From positions 62,001 through 126,000 of the forward strand of contig SCFO01000006.1 of assembly GCA_004078665.1 (NCBI GenBank): 64,000 nt of DNA. The letters run 5' to 3'. This DNA is from Halobacillus fulvus (GTDB lineage: Bacteria > Bacillota > Bacilli > Bacillales > Halobacillaceae). The notes beneath the pieces are model-generated. The model made no database searches. It was not told the origin of the DNA and worked only from the letters and a program-made list of their open reading frames with translations. Numbering within the stretch: the stretch's first letter is position 1; the number at the start of each line of letters is the position of its first letter. The position numbers were made by a program, and so were the translations under genes. This document shows positions 53,376 to 63,978 of the stretch, piece by piece.

Positions 53376-53846
53376 ATGAAAACCGTTGCCCGCTCAGCCG
53401 CTCTCCTTCTCTTGTTCCTGTTCATTCTCACCATCGCGTATATCAAAGTCAACCCGCCTCTTGCCCATGGATCCATCGGTACGACGACAGACCGGCATTC
53501 CGTCATCATTACGATCGGCAACAAAAGCCTTTTCGGTGCTATTCATATCACTGATGTATCAATCAACGGCAGTCTGCCCCCTATGGAGGTGAAGGTTCAG
53601 GAAACTGACTCCAGCGCAGGATTAATGATCACAGATATTGCGACAGATCCCGCCAGTCAATTCAACACGGAAAAACCGGCTCCGATCACTTTGATGCCGA
53701 ACAGCTCTCCGTTGGTGACAGATTCTGCTGAGCAGCTGGAAAACAAAGTGTACGGCCTCAGCATCACAGAAAAGAACCCGATCGACAAGATCGAACTGTC
53801 CTATAAGTTTTTTGGCCTGACCTTTATCAAAACGATTCAATTGTAA
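53376..53846 (+). CDS. Exported or membrane-anchored protein, paralogue of 32874-33340
   Basis: A 156-residue protein with one N-terminal hydrophobic helix (SAALLLLFLFILTIAYIKV) and a beta-rich outside part. It ends KIELSYKFFGLTFIKTIQL. The NPPL after the helix and the C-terminal YxxFGLxFxKxI match the frameshifted protein at 32874-33340. No known family. The ATG at 53376 follows TTAGGAGGTTT. Confidence 0.8.
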   Translation: MKTVARSAALLLLFLFILTIAYIKVNPPLAHGSIGTTTDRHSVIITIGNKSLFGAIHITDVSINGSLPPMEVKVQETDSSAGLMITDIATDPASQFNTEKPAPITLMPNSSPLVTDSAEQLENKVYGLSITEKNPIDKIELSYKFFGLTFIKTIQL

Positions 53847-53861
53847 GATCAGCACTCATAC

Positions 53862-53893
53862 TTAAGCAGCCTCTTTTATGGAGGCTGCTTTTA
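53862..53893. terminator. Bidirectional terminator
   Basis: AAGCAGCCTC-ttttatg-GAGGCTGCTTTTAT between convergent genes. Confidence 0.88.
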
Positions 53894-53920
53894 TATTTGT
53901 CATCGATCGGTTAAACATTT

Positions 53921-54469
53921 CTATTTCATACGGAAATCGTCCATTAAGCGAATCAGATTTTCCGGAATCTCCGACTCCAGCAGAAACGTCCGGTTCTCCT
54001 CTGGAACAAACCCTGCCTCCATCGCATGATCGACAAGATGGAGAAGAGGCGTGTAGTAGCCCTCGATATTGAACAATGCCAGCGGTTTTCTATGTAAACC
54101 GATCTGTGCCCAGCTGATCACCTCGAACAGCTCCTCAAACGTCCCGAACCCGCCAGGCAGCGCAATATATCCATCGGCAAGCTCGCTCATTTTCGCTTTC
54201 CTTTCGTGCATGCTTTCCACTTCGATCAGCTCGGTCAGTCCCGTATGGGCGATTTCTTTTTCAAAGAGATGGGTCGGCATGACGCCCGTCACTTGACCGC
54301 CTTTTTCGAGAATACTGTCGGCGACGGCTCCCATCAATCCACTTTTCGCTCCTCCGTAAATCAAGGAAATCCCTTGTTCGACGAACACTTCTCCTAAACG
54401 AGCCGCCTGTTTAGCAAACACCGGGTGGTTACCGGGGCTCGACCCGGCAAAGACACAGATTCGTTTCAC
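53921..54469 (-). CDS. LOG family (TIGR00730) cytokinin-riboside-phosphate phosphoribohydrolase
   Basis: A 182-residue Rossmann-like enzyme. It starts VKRICVFAGSSPGN. GGAKSGLMGAVADSILEKGG comes next, and the catalytic PGGFGTFEELFEVISWAQIG. It removes the base from AMP-like nucleotides. I chose GTG at 54469 after AAAAGGAGAG; this GTG lies inside the parS-like palindrome. The frame extends upstream to 54502. Confidence 0.9.
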   Translation of the reverse strand: MKRICVFAGSSPGNHPVFAKQAARLGEVFVEQGISLIYGGAKSGLMGAVADSILEKGGQVTGVMPTHLFEKEIAHTGLTELIEVESMHERKAKMSELADGYIALPGGFGTFEELFEVISWAQIGLHRKPLALFNIEGYYTPLLHLVDHAMEAGFVPEENRTFLLESEIPENLIRLMDDFRMK

Positions 54470-54477
54470 GTGAAACA
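54462..54477. promoter_or_regulatory. parS-like ParB/Spo0J binding site
   Basis: CGTTTCACGTGAAACA matches the Bacillus parS consensus TGTTTCACGTGAAACA at 15 of 16 positions. Its central CACGTG contributes the start codon of the LOG gene. Origin-proximal genes lie on both sides. Confidence 0.75.
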
Positions 54478-54500
54478 CTCTCCTTTTCTCCATTGTAAAC

Positions 54501-54538
54501 AAAACACGCCTGACTGGATATCGTCAGGCGTGTTTTTC
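54501..54538 (-). terminator. Terminator of purA
   Basis: On the minus strand ACACGCCTGACGATATC-ca-GTCAGGCGTGTTTT, a near-perfect long stem, U-rich on both strands. Confidence 0.85.
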
Positions 54539-54546
54539 TTATGATT

Positions 54547-55878
<1,332 letters not shown>

Positions 55879-55880
55879 TC

Positions 55881-55957
55881 AGTTTACCAATGTTATCCGC
55901 TAAAGTCAACGCTAATTCCGAACATTAAATGTAAATCATGTTATATCGTTCGATTAT
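55881..55957 (-). promoter_or_regulatory. purA promoter with inverted PurBox pair
   Basis: On the minus strand TTGACT (55909-55904), 17 bases, TAAACT (55886-55881). Just upstream the plus strand has AATTCCGAACATT (55914-55926), a perfect PurBox (AWWWCCGAACWWT). An inverted, two-mismatch copy ATAATCGAACGAT lies at 55945-55957. A PurR-dimer site is inferred, as for B. subtilis purA. Confidence 0.8.
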
Positions 55958-55996
55958 CACACGCACTCATTTATACTTATTTACACTTACAATAAC

Positions 55997-56025
55997 TTGA
56001 TTATCATTAAATAATTCCTTATAAT
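55997..56025 (+). promoter_or_regulatory. Promoter of DeoR gene
   Basis: TTGATT (55997-56002), 17 bases, TATAAT (56020-56025), 35 bases before the DeoR start. Confidence 0.75.
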
Positions 56026-56059
56026 AACTTATAACAAGCAAAATCTGTGAGGTGAACAG

Positions 56060-56836
56060 ATGTATCAGGAAGAACGATTAATCGAAATCATTCAGTATTT
56101 ACATGAGCATCATCGGATTTCCGTTGAACAAATATGTAAACGCTTCGATGTTTCCCGGGACACCGCACGGCGGGACCTCGTAAAATTAGAAGAACAACAA
56201 GCGATCATCCGGACGCGAGGCGGGGCGATTTTGCCAAGCTCCCATAAGGAAGTGAAAGACTACACCCATCGCCTCCGGACCGTTTCGGATGAAAAAAAGC
56301 GGATCGGTGCCAAAGCCGCTTCGCTCATCCGTGAAGGCGACCGGGTCATCCTCGATACGTCGACGACCGTCCAGGCATGCTCCAACCAGTGGCCGGAAAC
56401 GAAGGGGACCGTCGTCACCAACTCGATCCACCAGGCCGAGATCTTATCGAGCCACCCATCTCTTGACCTCCAGCTGCTCGGTGGCTCCCTGCAAAAGGAG
56501 CATGGATTTTTATATGGAACGGCGACGATCGAACGACTGAAGCATTACAACGTCGATAAAGCGTTCATCGGGGTCGTCGGCTTGTCTGAAAAAGGATTGA
56601 CGATTGCGCACGAAGAGGATGGAATGGTGAAGAAAACGATGATCGATCAGGCGGAACAGGTCATCGTCCTCGCTGATCATACGAAATTCGGCGTGACGGA
56701 ATTTTTCAGATTTGCGGACTTGGAAGACGTCGACATCGTCATCACGGACCGAGCGCCGGATGAAGCGTTCCAGAAATGGCTCGAGGATCATGGCGTCGAG
56801 CTTTTAGTGACAGAGGAAGAGGAGGAAAAGGCGTGA
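56060..56836 (+). CDS. DeoR family sugar-type transcriptional regulator
   Basis: A 258-residue regulator. The N-terminal HTH is ISVEQICKRFDVSRDTARRD. The DeoR ligand domain has DTSTTVQAC, LLGGSLQKEHG and ADHTKFGVTEF. It usually responds to a sugar phosphate. It overlaps the HAD phosphatase gene by four bases, which suggests that enzyme acts on the effector pathway. Confidence 0.93.
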   Translation: MYQEERLIEIIQYLHEHHRISVEQICKRFDVSRDTARRDLVKLEEQQAIIRTRGGAILPSSHKEVKDYTHRLRTVSDEKKRIGAKAASLIREGDRVILDTSTTVQACSNQWPETKGTVVTNSIHQAEILSSHPSLDLQLLGGSLQKEHGFLYGTATIERLKHYNVDKAFIGVVGLSEKGLTIAHEEDGMVKKTMIDQAEQVIVLADHTKFGVTEFFRFADLEDVDIVITDRAPDEAFQKWLEDHGVELLVTEEEEEKA

Positions 56837-57687
56837 AGCTTATAGCGATCGATTTAGACGGAACATTGTTGAATAAAGAGAATACGATCAGCCCAGAAAA
56901 CGAGGAAGCGATCCGTTACGCCCGATCAAAGGGAGTCGAAGTCGTGATTGCGACCGGACGGGCTGAATTCGATGTACGCACGATTCTGTCGGCGACGGAT
57001 TTGGATCTGTGGGTGATCGGTGCGAACGGAGCTACCATCCATCAGCCGAATGGCACCCCGTTCGATTCGGTTCCGATCGATTCTGATGATACGGAAAAGA
57101 TTTTGAGCTGGCTTGAAGCGGAGAAGTTTTACTACGAAGTGTTCAGCGATTCCCAGATCCTTACACCACAAAATGGCCGGTCACTCCTTGATGTGGAGCT
57201 TGACCGGATCGTGAGCGCGAACCCGGAAGCGGACGTGACCGAGCTTGAGCATGCGCTTGAGAAGCAGTTCAGCCAGACCGGCTTTTACCACGTCGATTCC
57301 TATCAGGACATTTTGGACACAGGCTCCCCGATTTACAATGTGCTCGCGTTTTCTTTTGAAAAGGAAAAGCTCGAGAAAGGGTGGAAAGCTTTCGAAGGAT
57401 ACGAGAATCTGACACTCGTAAGCTCCGCCGACCATAATTTCGAGCTCGAGCATAAAGAGGCGTCAAAAGGACTGGCGCTTGAAAAGCTTGCGAAGCACCT
57501 CGGATTGTCATTAGATCACACGGCGGCGATCGGCGATAGCCCGAACGACCTGTCGATGATCGAAATGGCTGGCCACAGCGCCGCTATGGGCAATGCCCGC
57601 GATTCTGTCATCGCAGCCAGCGATTTTATGACGAAAAAGAATGATGATCATGGGGTCGCGCATGCGATTTACGAATGGTTGAAATAG
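56833..57687 (+). CDS. HAD family (Cof-type) sugar-phosphate phosphatase
   Basis: A 284-residue protein. The catalytic pair is AIDLDGTLLNKENTI, and GDSPNDLSMIEMAGHSAAMG is the Mg-binding loop; the cap domain is between. It dephosphorylates a sugar phosphate or cofactor. The start is GTG at 56833, in the stop of the DeoR gene (GTGA), after GGAGGAAAAGGC. Confidence 0.92.
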   Translation: MKLIAIDLDGTLLNKENTISPENEEAIRYARSKGVEVVIATGRAEFDVRTILSATDLDLWVIGANGATIHQPNGTPFDSVPIDSDDTEKILSWLEAEKFYYEVFSDSQILTPQNGRSLLDVELDRIVSANPEADVTELEHALEKQFSQTGFYHVDSYQDILDTGSPIYNVLAFSFEKEKLEKGWKAFEGYENLTLVSSADHNFELEHKEASKGLALEKLAKHLGLSLDHTAAIGDSPNDLSMIEMAGHSAAMGNARDSVIAASDFMTKKNDDHGVAHAIYEWLK

Positions 57688-57741
57688 GGTTTTTCCTGCC
57701 CAGCGTGACTCTTCGGGAGGCGTGACGGGCAGGTTGATCAG

Positions 57742-57778
57742 GGAAGCTCTCCGTTTTTGTGGGGAGCTTCCTTTTTTG
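57742..57778 (+). terminator. Terminator after HAD gene
   Basis: GGAAGCTCTCC-gtttttgt-GGGGAGCTTCCTTTTTT. A second hairpin with CCTGCCC/GGGCAGG lies just before it (57695-57735). Confidence 0.88.
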
Positions 57779-57787
57779 ATAAACGAG

Positions 57788-57913
57788 TATTAGACAGCGG
57801 TATTGAGTAATTCGACAAAGTTCTTATAGAATTCGACACCGGAAATGGAGAATCCGACACCAAACTTGAAGAATTCGACACCGGAATTACAGAATCCGCA
57901 AAACCCACCCCAC
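57788..57913. repeat. 21-bp tandem repeat array C
   Basis: Four good 21-bp units at 57809, 57830, 57851 and 57872, with a decayed one on each side (57788, 57893). The openings are AATTCGACA or AATCCGACA. The rest alternates AAAGTTCTTATAG-like and CCGGAAATGGAG-like sequences, as in arrays A and B. It lies between convergent HAD and dnaB genes just past terminators. Confidence 0.9.
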
Positions 57914-57941
57914 AGCATCTCCATGATCCACAAAAACCAAT

Positions 57942-57969
57942 AAAAAAACCACCTCACAAAGTGAGATGG
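57942..57969 (-). terminator. Terminator of dnaB
   Basis: On the minus strand CCATCTCAC-ttt-GTGAGGTGG is followed by TTTTTTT. Confidence 0.92.
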
Positions 57970-59331
57970 TTAAGCTGGCGGAACATCCGCATCCGAATAG
58001 CGGTGGTCGAGGTCGACGAACTTGTTGTATTCCTTCACAAACGCGAGCTCGACGTTTCCGACAGGACCGTTACGCTGCTTGGCGATGATGATTTCAATGA
58101 TGTTCTGGTTTTCAGATTCCTGGTCATAGTAGTCGTCACGATAAAGGAAGCCTACGATGTCGGCATCCTGCTCGATCGATCCGGATTCACGCAGGTCGGA
58201 CATCATCGGGCGTTTATCCTGACGGGATTCCACACCACGGGACAGCTGGGAAAGGGCGATCAGCGGGACGTTCAGTTCTCGGGCAAGTCCTTTCAGACTA
58301 CGCGAGATTTCTGATACCTCTTGTTGACGGTTCTCTTTCGAGTTCGCGCTTCCTTGGATCAGCTGCAAATAGTCGATCAAAATCATGCCGAGTCCGTGTT
58401 CCTGTTTTAGGCGGCGGCATTTCGAGCGGATTTCGCTGACCCGGATCCCCGGGGTGTCATCGATATAGATGCCGGCGTTTGAGAGACTTCCCATTGCCAT
58501 CGTCAGCTTGTTCCAGTCTTCCGCTTCCATTTTACCGGTACGGAGGCGCTGGGCATCGATGTTCCCTTCTGCGCACAGCATACGGGATACGAGCTGATCG
58601 GCTCCCATCTCGAGACTGAAGATCGCGACGTTCTCATCCGTCTTCACCGCCACGTTCTGGGCGATGTTTAAGGCGAAAGCGGTCTTACCCATCGACGGAC
58701 GGGCAGCGATGATGATCAAGTCGTTCCGCTGGAAACCAGAGGTAATGTGATCAAGGTCGCGGTACCCCGTCGAAATCCCCGTCACGTTCCCTTCACTGTT
58801 ATGCAGCTGTTCAATGTTGTCATAAACGTCGATCAGGACGTCTTTGATGCTCTTAAAGGCACCGGAATTTTTGCGCTGTGCGACTTCAAGAATATCTTTC
58901 TCTGCTGAGTTGAGGACGTCTTCGAGGTTGTCCTCCTCCTCGTAGCCTGAGGTGACGATGTTCGTCGCTGTGCGGATCAAGCCGCGGAGCGTCGATTTCT
59001 CTCCGACAATTTTTGTGTAATAGCTAATGTTCGCAGCTGTCGGTACGGAGTTTGCGACATCGCTCAAATACGAAACGCCTCCGATTTCCTCCAGCACTTT
59101 CTGGTTCGATAAGGCCGTCGTCACAGTCACGAGATCGATCGGCTCGCCTTTGTCGGAAAGTGTGAGCATGACCTCAAAGATCCGCTGGTGACTGGCTCTA
59201 TAAAAATCTTCTGGTAGTAAATACTCGGCGGCAGTGGACATGGCCTCTGGTTCTAAGAAAATCGCACCGAGAACGGCCTGTTCCGCTTCAATATTATGAG
59301 GCGGGGTGCGATCACTCCATAATTCACTCAC
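57970..59331 (-). CDS. dnaB: Replicative DNA helicase
   Basis: A 453-residue hexameric helicase (called dnaC in B. subtilis). The N-terminal domain starts with PPHNIEAEQAVLGAIFLEPE. Walker A is IIAARPSMGKTAFALNIA, Walker B LGMILIDYLQLI, and ISRSLKGLARELNVPLIALS follows. It unwinds the fork and couples with primase. I chose GTG at 59331 after GGAGGAGGAACC; the frame is open to 59388. Confidence 0.97.
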   Translation of the reverse strand: MSELWSDRTPPHNIEAEQAVLGAIFLEPEAMSTAAEYLLPEDFYRASHQRIFEVMLTLSDKGEPIDLVTVTTALSNQKVLEEIGGVSYLSDVANSVPTAANISYYTKIVGEKSTLRGLIRTATNIVTSGYEEEDNLEDVLNSAEKDILEVAQRKNSGAFKSIKDVLIDVYDNIEQLHNSEGNVTGISTGYRDLDHITSGFQRNDLIIIAARPSMGKTAFALNIAQNVAVKTDENVAIFSLEMGADQLVSRMLCAEGNIDAQRLRTGKMEAEDWNKLTMAMGSLSNAGIYIDDTPGIRVSEIRSKCRRLKQEHGLGMILIDYLQLIQGSANSKENRQQEVSEISRSLKGLARELNVPLIALSQLSRGVESRQDKRPMMSDLRESGSIEQDADIVGFLYRDDYYDQESENQNIIEIIIAKQRNGPVGNVELAFVKEYNKFVDLDHRYSDADVPPA

Positions 59332-59433
59332 GTGTGGTTCCTCCTCCAAGGGCGAAATTTCATACAAAGGGCCGGGTCGATCCCACAAGTATAAGCCAAC
59401 CGGGAGTCGATTGGCTTACGATTGCGGACGGGC

Positions 59434-59880
59434 TTATTTTTCTTCGATGTGGACCTTGATCGTACCTGTCACTTCGTTGTGAAGCTTGACGGGAACGTTC
59501 GTGTATCCGAGTGTACGAATCGGCTCATCCAATTCGATTTTACGTTTATCAATTTTGATGTTGTGGGTCTTTTTCAATTCTTCAGCGATTTGCTTGCTCG
59601 TGACAGAACCGAACAGACGGCCACCGTCACCGGACTTCGCGGCAAGGTTGACTTCAAGGTTCCCAAGCGTCTCTTTCAATTTCTTCGCTTCTTCGACCTC
59701 TTCTTGGGCGAGCTGTTCTTTCTTCTGATCCTTCGCTTCCTGCGCCTTCATGTTCCCCTTCGTCGCTTCGACGGCGAGATTGTTTTTCAAAAGGTAGTTG
59801 CGGGCGTAACCATCATTGACGTTCTTGATTTCGCCTTTTTTACCTTTTCCTTTGACATCTGCTGTGAAAATTACTTTCAT
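59434..59880 (-). CDS. rplI: 50S ribosomal protein L9
   Basis: A 148-residue protein, normal length. The N-terminal RNA-binding domain [20 protein letters not shown] and [17 protein letters not shown] is followed by the long connecting helix and the C-terminal [14 protein letters not shown]. It overlaps gdpP by four bases (ATGA) and precedes dnaB. A hairpin (AAGCCAA ... TTGGCTT, 59394-59419) sits in the rplI-dnaB gap. Confidence 0.97.
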   Translation of the reverse strand: MKVIFTADVKGKGKKGEIKNVNDGYARNYLLKNNLAVEATKGNMKAQEAKDQKKEQLAQEEVEEAKKLKETLGNLEVNLAAKSGDGGRLFGSVTSKQIAEELKKTHNIKIDKRKIELDEPIRTLGYTNVPVKLHNEVTGTIKVHIEEK

Positions 59881-61850
59881 TCTGTGTCTCCCCCTTCAAA
59901 GTATTCATCAATTATATCTTGCAACAATGCTTTGGCATCTTCAATCGTTGTGTCTTCAAGCTGCGTGGCGGCATTCGTCAAGTGGCCGCCTCCGTTCATC
60001 CGTTCCATGATGACCTGCACGTTGACATCCCCGAGCGAGCGGGCACTGATTCCGATCCGTCCATCATCCCGTTCTGAGATGACGAACGAAGCGAAGATAC
60101 CGCTCATCGTCAACAGCGTATCGGCTGCCTGCGCAATGATGACGGGGCCGTATGTCTCGCCCGTATCGCCTGTCGCTATAGCGATTCCTTCACGATAAAT
60201 GCTCGCCCTCTCAATGAGACGGCTCCTTCTGACGTACACATCAAGGTCTTCCTTCATGAATTTCTGGACCTGGACGGTGTCGGCACCTTTTGAGCGCAGG
60301 TAGGAAGCCGCATCAAACGTCCGGGAGCCAGTACGGAGCGTAAAGCTTTTCGTATCGACAATAATACCGGCAAGCAGCGCCGTCGATTCAAGCATCGACA
60401 GCTTCAGCTTCTTCGGTTGGTATTCGAGCAGCTCGGTCACCAGCTCAGCCGTCGAGGAAGCATATGGCTCCATGTAGACGAGCGTCGGATCCGAGATGAA
60501 TTCCTCTGCCCGGCGGTGGTGGTCGATCACGACGACATGCTCTGTTTTTGATAAAAGCTTTTCTTCCGCTACAAGCGATGGTTTATGCGTATCGACGACG
60601 ACGAGAAGGGTATCATTGGTGACGAGCTCCATCGCATCCTCCGGTGTAATAAAATGACGCCACAAGTCTTCGTCTTCCCGGATTTCCTCGACCATACGCT
60701 GGATTCCGGTTCCAATATCATCGGGGTCGAGCACAATCGCCGCTTCTTTATCGTTCGCTTGAGCAATTTTCAAAATCCCGATCGCCGCCCCGACAGCATC
60801 CATATCTGGAGCTTTGTGACCCATGATCAGGACTCTCTCACTCTCCTGGACGAGCTCCTTCATAGCGTGCGAAATAACGCGGGCACGGACACGGGTCCGT
60901 TTTTCCATTGGGTTGGTCTTCCCGCCGTAGAAGCGGACTTTTCCAGTGTCGTCCTTGATCGCGACCTGGTCTCCTCCACGCCCTAACGCAAGGTCGAGAC
61001 TCGATTGGGCAAGTTCGCCTAAATCGGGCAGGCTGACCGGTCCGAGGCCGATTCCGAAGCTGAGCGTAAGTGGAACGTTCTGATCGGTGATCAACTCGCG
61101 CACATCATCGAGAATCTCAAACTTGGACTTTTCCAAAGACTGCAGAATCTCTCTATTCATGACGGCAAGGAAACGCTCCTGCGACGTCCGCTTCAAGTAA
61201 ATGCCGTAGTCACCGGCCCATTTATTCAAGCTTGACGTCACCTGGGAGTTGATATGGCTCTTCGCCGTATCGTCCATCCCTTGCGTAATTTCTTCATAGT
61301 TATCGAGAAAAATGATCGCGAGCACCGTCTGTTCATTCTCATACAAGTTATGAATCTCCGTCTGCTTCGTGCGATCGAACAGATAGAGCAGGCGGTCATC
61401 GCGTTTAATGATCGTCTGGAGCTTGTAGCCGTCGATGTTGACCCACACTTCATCCTGATCCTCTTTGATGTGAGGCACAAGCTGATCGGACAATTCGTTG
61501 AGCGGGCGGCCTACAATCGTATCACTGTCTGTAAACCTGTTCATATAAGGATTCGCCCATTCGATCGTATGATTTTCGCTGTACAGGACAATCCCGATCG
61601 GCATTTCGAGCAGGGCTTCCTCTCCCACCTTCTTGACCCGGTAGGAGAGCGTCGATATATATTCTTCCGTTTCGCTGATCATATGCTGTTCTGTACGGAC
61701 ACTGTAAAAGATCGAAGCCGCCAGGAACAGCGTCATCATCAGTCCGAGCATCCATTGGTAATACCATATGAACGAAAGCAGCACTAAGGAGATCACATAG
61801 ATGATCCACAAGTGTCCACTCATCGTTGGCTTTTTAAAAAAGTTAGGCAT
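59877..61850 (-). CDS. gdpP: Cyclic-di-AMP phosphodiesterase
   Basis: A 657-residue membrane protein. Two N-terminal helices (about 12-52), a PAS domain and a degenerate GGDEF precede the DHH part. DHH has [31 protein letters not shown] and the DHHA1 motif [11 protein letters not shown]. It cleaves c-di-AMP to pApA, and controls osmolyte and wall homeostasis, which is important in halophiles. Shares an operon with yybS, rplI and dnaB. Confidence 0.96.
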   Translation of the reverse strand: MPNFFKKPTMSGHLWIIYVISLVLLSFIWYYQWMLGLMMTLFLAASIFYSVRTEQHMISETEEYISTLSYRVKKVGEEALLEMPIGIVLYSENHTIEWANPYMNRFTDSDTIVGRPLNELSDQLVPHIKEDQDEVWVNIDGYKLQTIIKRDDRLLYLFDRTKQTEIHNLYENEQTVLAIIFLDNYEEITQGMDDTAKSHINSQVTSSLNKWAGDYGIYLKRTSQERFLAVMNREILQSLEKSKFEILDDVRELITDQNVPLTLSFGIGLGPVSLPDLGELAQSSLDLALGRGGDQVAIKDDTGKVRFYGGKTNPMEKRTRVRARVISHAMKELVQESERVLIMGHKAPDMDAVGAAIGILKIAQANDKEAAIVLDPDDIGTGIQRMVEEIREDEDLWRHFITPEDAMELVTNDTLLVVVDTHKPSLVAEEKLLSKTEHVVVIDHHRRAEEFISDPTLVYMEPYASSTAELVTELLEYQPKKLKLSMLESTALLAGIIVDTKSFTLRTGSRTFDAASYLRSKGADTVQVQKFMKEDLDVYVRRSRLIERASIYREGIAIATGDTGETYGPVIIAQAADTLLTMSGIFASFVISERDDGRIGISARSLGDVNVQVIMERMNGGGHLTNAATQLEDTTIEDAKALLQDIIDEYFEGGDTE

Positions 61851-61883
61851 TTCTCATTCAGCTCCTACTAGTCGATACGAGCT

Positions 61884-62825
61884 TTATTTCTTTTCTTGCA
61901 CACGTTCTCGAAGCGAAAATCCTAAGTCAATTATACCTAAGATTCGCACAAGATACAGTAGGATTTGCGGAAGTAAAAAGGAAAAAACGATGAGGAGGAT
62001 CGGAATCGCCTTCGACCATTTTTTCTTGTCCGCGTAGTAAAAGATAAACGAAAATCCCTGCAAGACAATCAATAAACCTGTAAGCGTAAAAATGTTGATA
62101 GCCGCTAAATAAAGCGTCCCTTCTTCCCCGACGATCAGCATCAGCACCATCGCAATCAGATAGTACCACAATAGGGAAGTCGGCAGCTTGAATTCACGGA
62201 AAGGCGGAAAGCGTAACTTCTTTTTCTCAACTCTGTTGATCACCTTGAACGAAATCCATTGGCTGATGAAGGCGATAATAATGCCTGAAATGACGAGCAC
62301 ACTCGGAATGATATCCGGCAGGGTGTTCACCTGTTCCCGTACCGCTTCGAGCTGAAGTTCACTCTGTTCGGACGACATCAGACCGCCGAGCAGATTCTCT
62401 GTCATCGTGAAGCCTTCATTCAAGCTGTTGCGGATTTCTTCTGTCCAATTGACCCCGAAAAACAGCTGGGTACTCAAATAGACACCGAGCAGACCGATGA
62501 TGAAACCGATCGATCCTTGCGCCCACGTTTCATAAGCTGAACGGTTCTTGTGCAGTGCCGCTCCAAGGAAAAGGCCGCCGACACCGGCAAGCAATGTAGC
62601 CGGAAGGGAGAAGACGGTCGCAAAGACGACGGTGAAGATCAATGTCGCCACCAGCATCAGAGCGCCGGCCTTCCCTCCATGACGATAGCTGTAAAATATG
62701 AACGGAACGGGGAGCGCCAGCATAAGTAACGCACCTGCTATCGGCAGGAAAATAATTACCAATAACAATAGCAGATAAACGCCGGTCATTAAAGCCCCTT
62801 CCGTGATTCTTCTTGAGTTATTCAT
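61884..62825 (-). CDS. yybS: YybS-like DUF2232 membrane protein
   Basis: A 313-residue protein with about eight helices of the DUF2232 family, which regularly precedes gdpP. It is probably a membrane energy-coupling type or assembly partner; function unknown. Its ATG at 62825 has only a weak AGAGAATG-region site. It begins the yybS-gdpP-rplI-dnaB unit. Confidence 0.9.
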   Translation of the reverse strand: MNNSRRITEGALMTGVYLLLLLVIIFLPIAGALLMLALPVPFIFYSYRHGGKAGALMLVATLIFTVVFATVFSLPATLLAGVGGLFLGAALHKNRSAYETWAQGSIGFIIGLLGVYLSTQLFFGVNWTEEIRNSLNEGFTMTENLLGGLMSSEQSELQLEAVREQVNTLPDIIPSVLVISGIIIAFISQWISFKVINRVEKKKLRFPPFREFKLPTSLLWYYLIAMVLMLIVGEEGTLYLAAINIFTLTGLLIVLQGFSFIFYYADKKKWSKAIPILLIVFSFLLPQILLYLVRILGIIDLGFSLRERVQEKK

Positions 62826-62909
62826 TCTCTAGAGACACCTCTGTTTCCTACGTCCTAATCTAACTTATTCATTTTAACATATTCCGAGACTCTTGTTATC
62901 CCATCTCGC

Positions 62910-62938
62910 TTGGTCGATTTCCTGAACTCTGGTATGAT
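62910..62938 (+). promoter_or_regulatory. Promoter of hisJ-type gene
   Basis: TTGGTC (62910-62915), 17 bases, TATGAT (62933-62938), 38 bases before the start codon. Confidence 0.65.
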
Positions 62939-62975
62939 GAATAAAATCTATCAAACCTGTACAGGAGGGGTCTTT

Positions 62976-63791
62976 ATGCTGACAGATTATCATGTACACA
63001 TGGCGGAAACAGGGGACTTGGACGTCGATTATTTGAAGACATACATACAAAAGGCGAAGGAGGAAGGAATCGAAGAGCTCGGCATCTCGGAACACGCTTA
63101 TTTTTTCCAAGAGACGAGCGCTATCCTTTCCAACCCGTGGGTCAACAACCGCCGGACGCTGGATTTTGATATCTACCAGAAAATGTTTGATGAAGCAGAA
63201 AAAGAAAACCTCCCGATCAAGATGGGAATCGAAGCGGATTACATGCCGGGCAAAGAGAAGGAGATGGAAGCATTCATAAATGCCCATCCTTTTGACTATG
63301 TCATCGGATCTGTCCACTGGATTGATGACTGGGGCATCGATCTTGCCATTTACCGTGAGGAGTATGAGAAGCGCGACTTGAAAGAAGTGTACCGTCAATA
63401 TTTCGACCGTGTCGTGACGCTCGCCGAATCCGGGCTATTCGATTTTGTCGGGCACATTGATGTCATCAAAGTCTTCGGATACGCTCCGGATGACCGGGAA
63501 TTCCTGCGTGAACAGTATGTCCGGGCGGCCAAAGCGCTCGCTTCGACTGGAACGTGCATCGAGATCAGTACGGCAGGCTTGAGAAAGCCGGTCGGAGAAA
63601 TGTATCCGGACCCTGAGTTGCTTCAGATTTGCAAAGATCACGGGGTTGGAATCGTTCTCTGTTCGGATGCGCATAAGCCGGGGCATATCGGATATAAGTA
63701 TGAGCAGGCGATTGAGCTTGCGAAGTCTGTGGGGTATGAGGAGTTGCATACGTTTGAGAAGCGTGTAGCGACGAAGCATCCGATCGGCTGA
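62976..63791 (+). CDS. Histidinol-phosphatase, PHP type (HisJ/HisK)
   Basis: A 271-residue protein of the PHP superfamily. The N-terminal metal motif is TDYHVHMAETGDL, then LGISEHAYFF and a FVGHIDVIKVFGYAPDD region. C-terminal His/Asp ligands are in CSDAHKPGHIG. It removes phosphate from L-histidinol phosphate in His synthesis. I chose the ATG at 62976 after CAGGAGGGGTC. Confidence 0.9.
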   Translation: MLTDYHVHMAETGDLDVDYLKTYIQKAKEEGIEELGISEHAYFFQETSAILSNPWVNNRRTLDFDIYQKMFDEAEKENLPIKMGIEADYMPGKEKEMEAFINAHPFDYVIGSVHWIDDWGIDLAIYREEYEKRDLKEVYRQYFDRVVTLAESGLFDFVGHIDVIKVFGYAPDDREFLREQYVRAAKALASTGTCIEISTAGLRKPVGEMYPDPELLQICKDHGVGIVLCSDAHKPGHIGYKYEQAIELAKSVGYEELHTFEKRVATKHPIG

Positions 63792-63942
63792 TGATTACGA
63801 GACTCTATATGTGAGACAATAACAGCTTAAGGGTTTCCGTTATGTGTGACAGAGGATGGAGGGGCTGGAAATCACTATCTCGTCATACATCTCGGAAACA
63901 GTCCTGCTGCATCATATAAAATACAGGATACAATCAACTATG

Positions 63943-63978
63943 AAAAAAAGCCATCAAAGACAGACTTTGATGGCTTTT
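63943..63978. terminator. Bidirectional terminator at window end
   Basis: AAAAGCCATCAAA-gacaga-CTTTGATGGCTTTT. A leftward reading frame enters from the right edge and ends at TAA (63983-63985) with APINY, so a minus-strand gene probably ends here; too little is seen to name it. The stretch 63792-63942 shows no gene. Confidence 0.8.
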
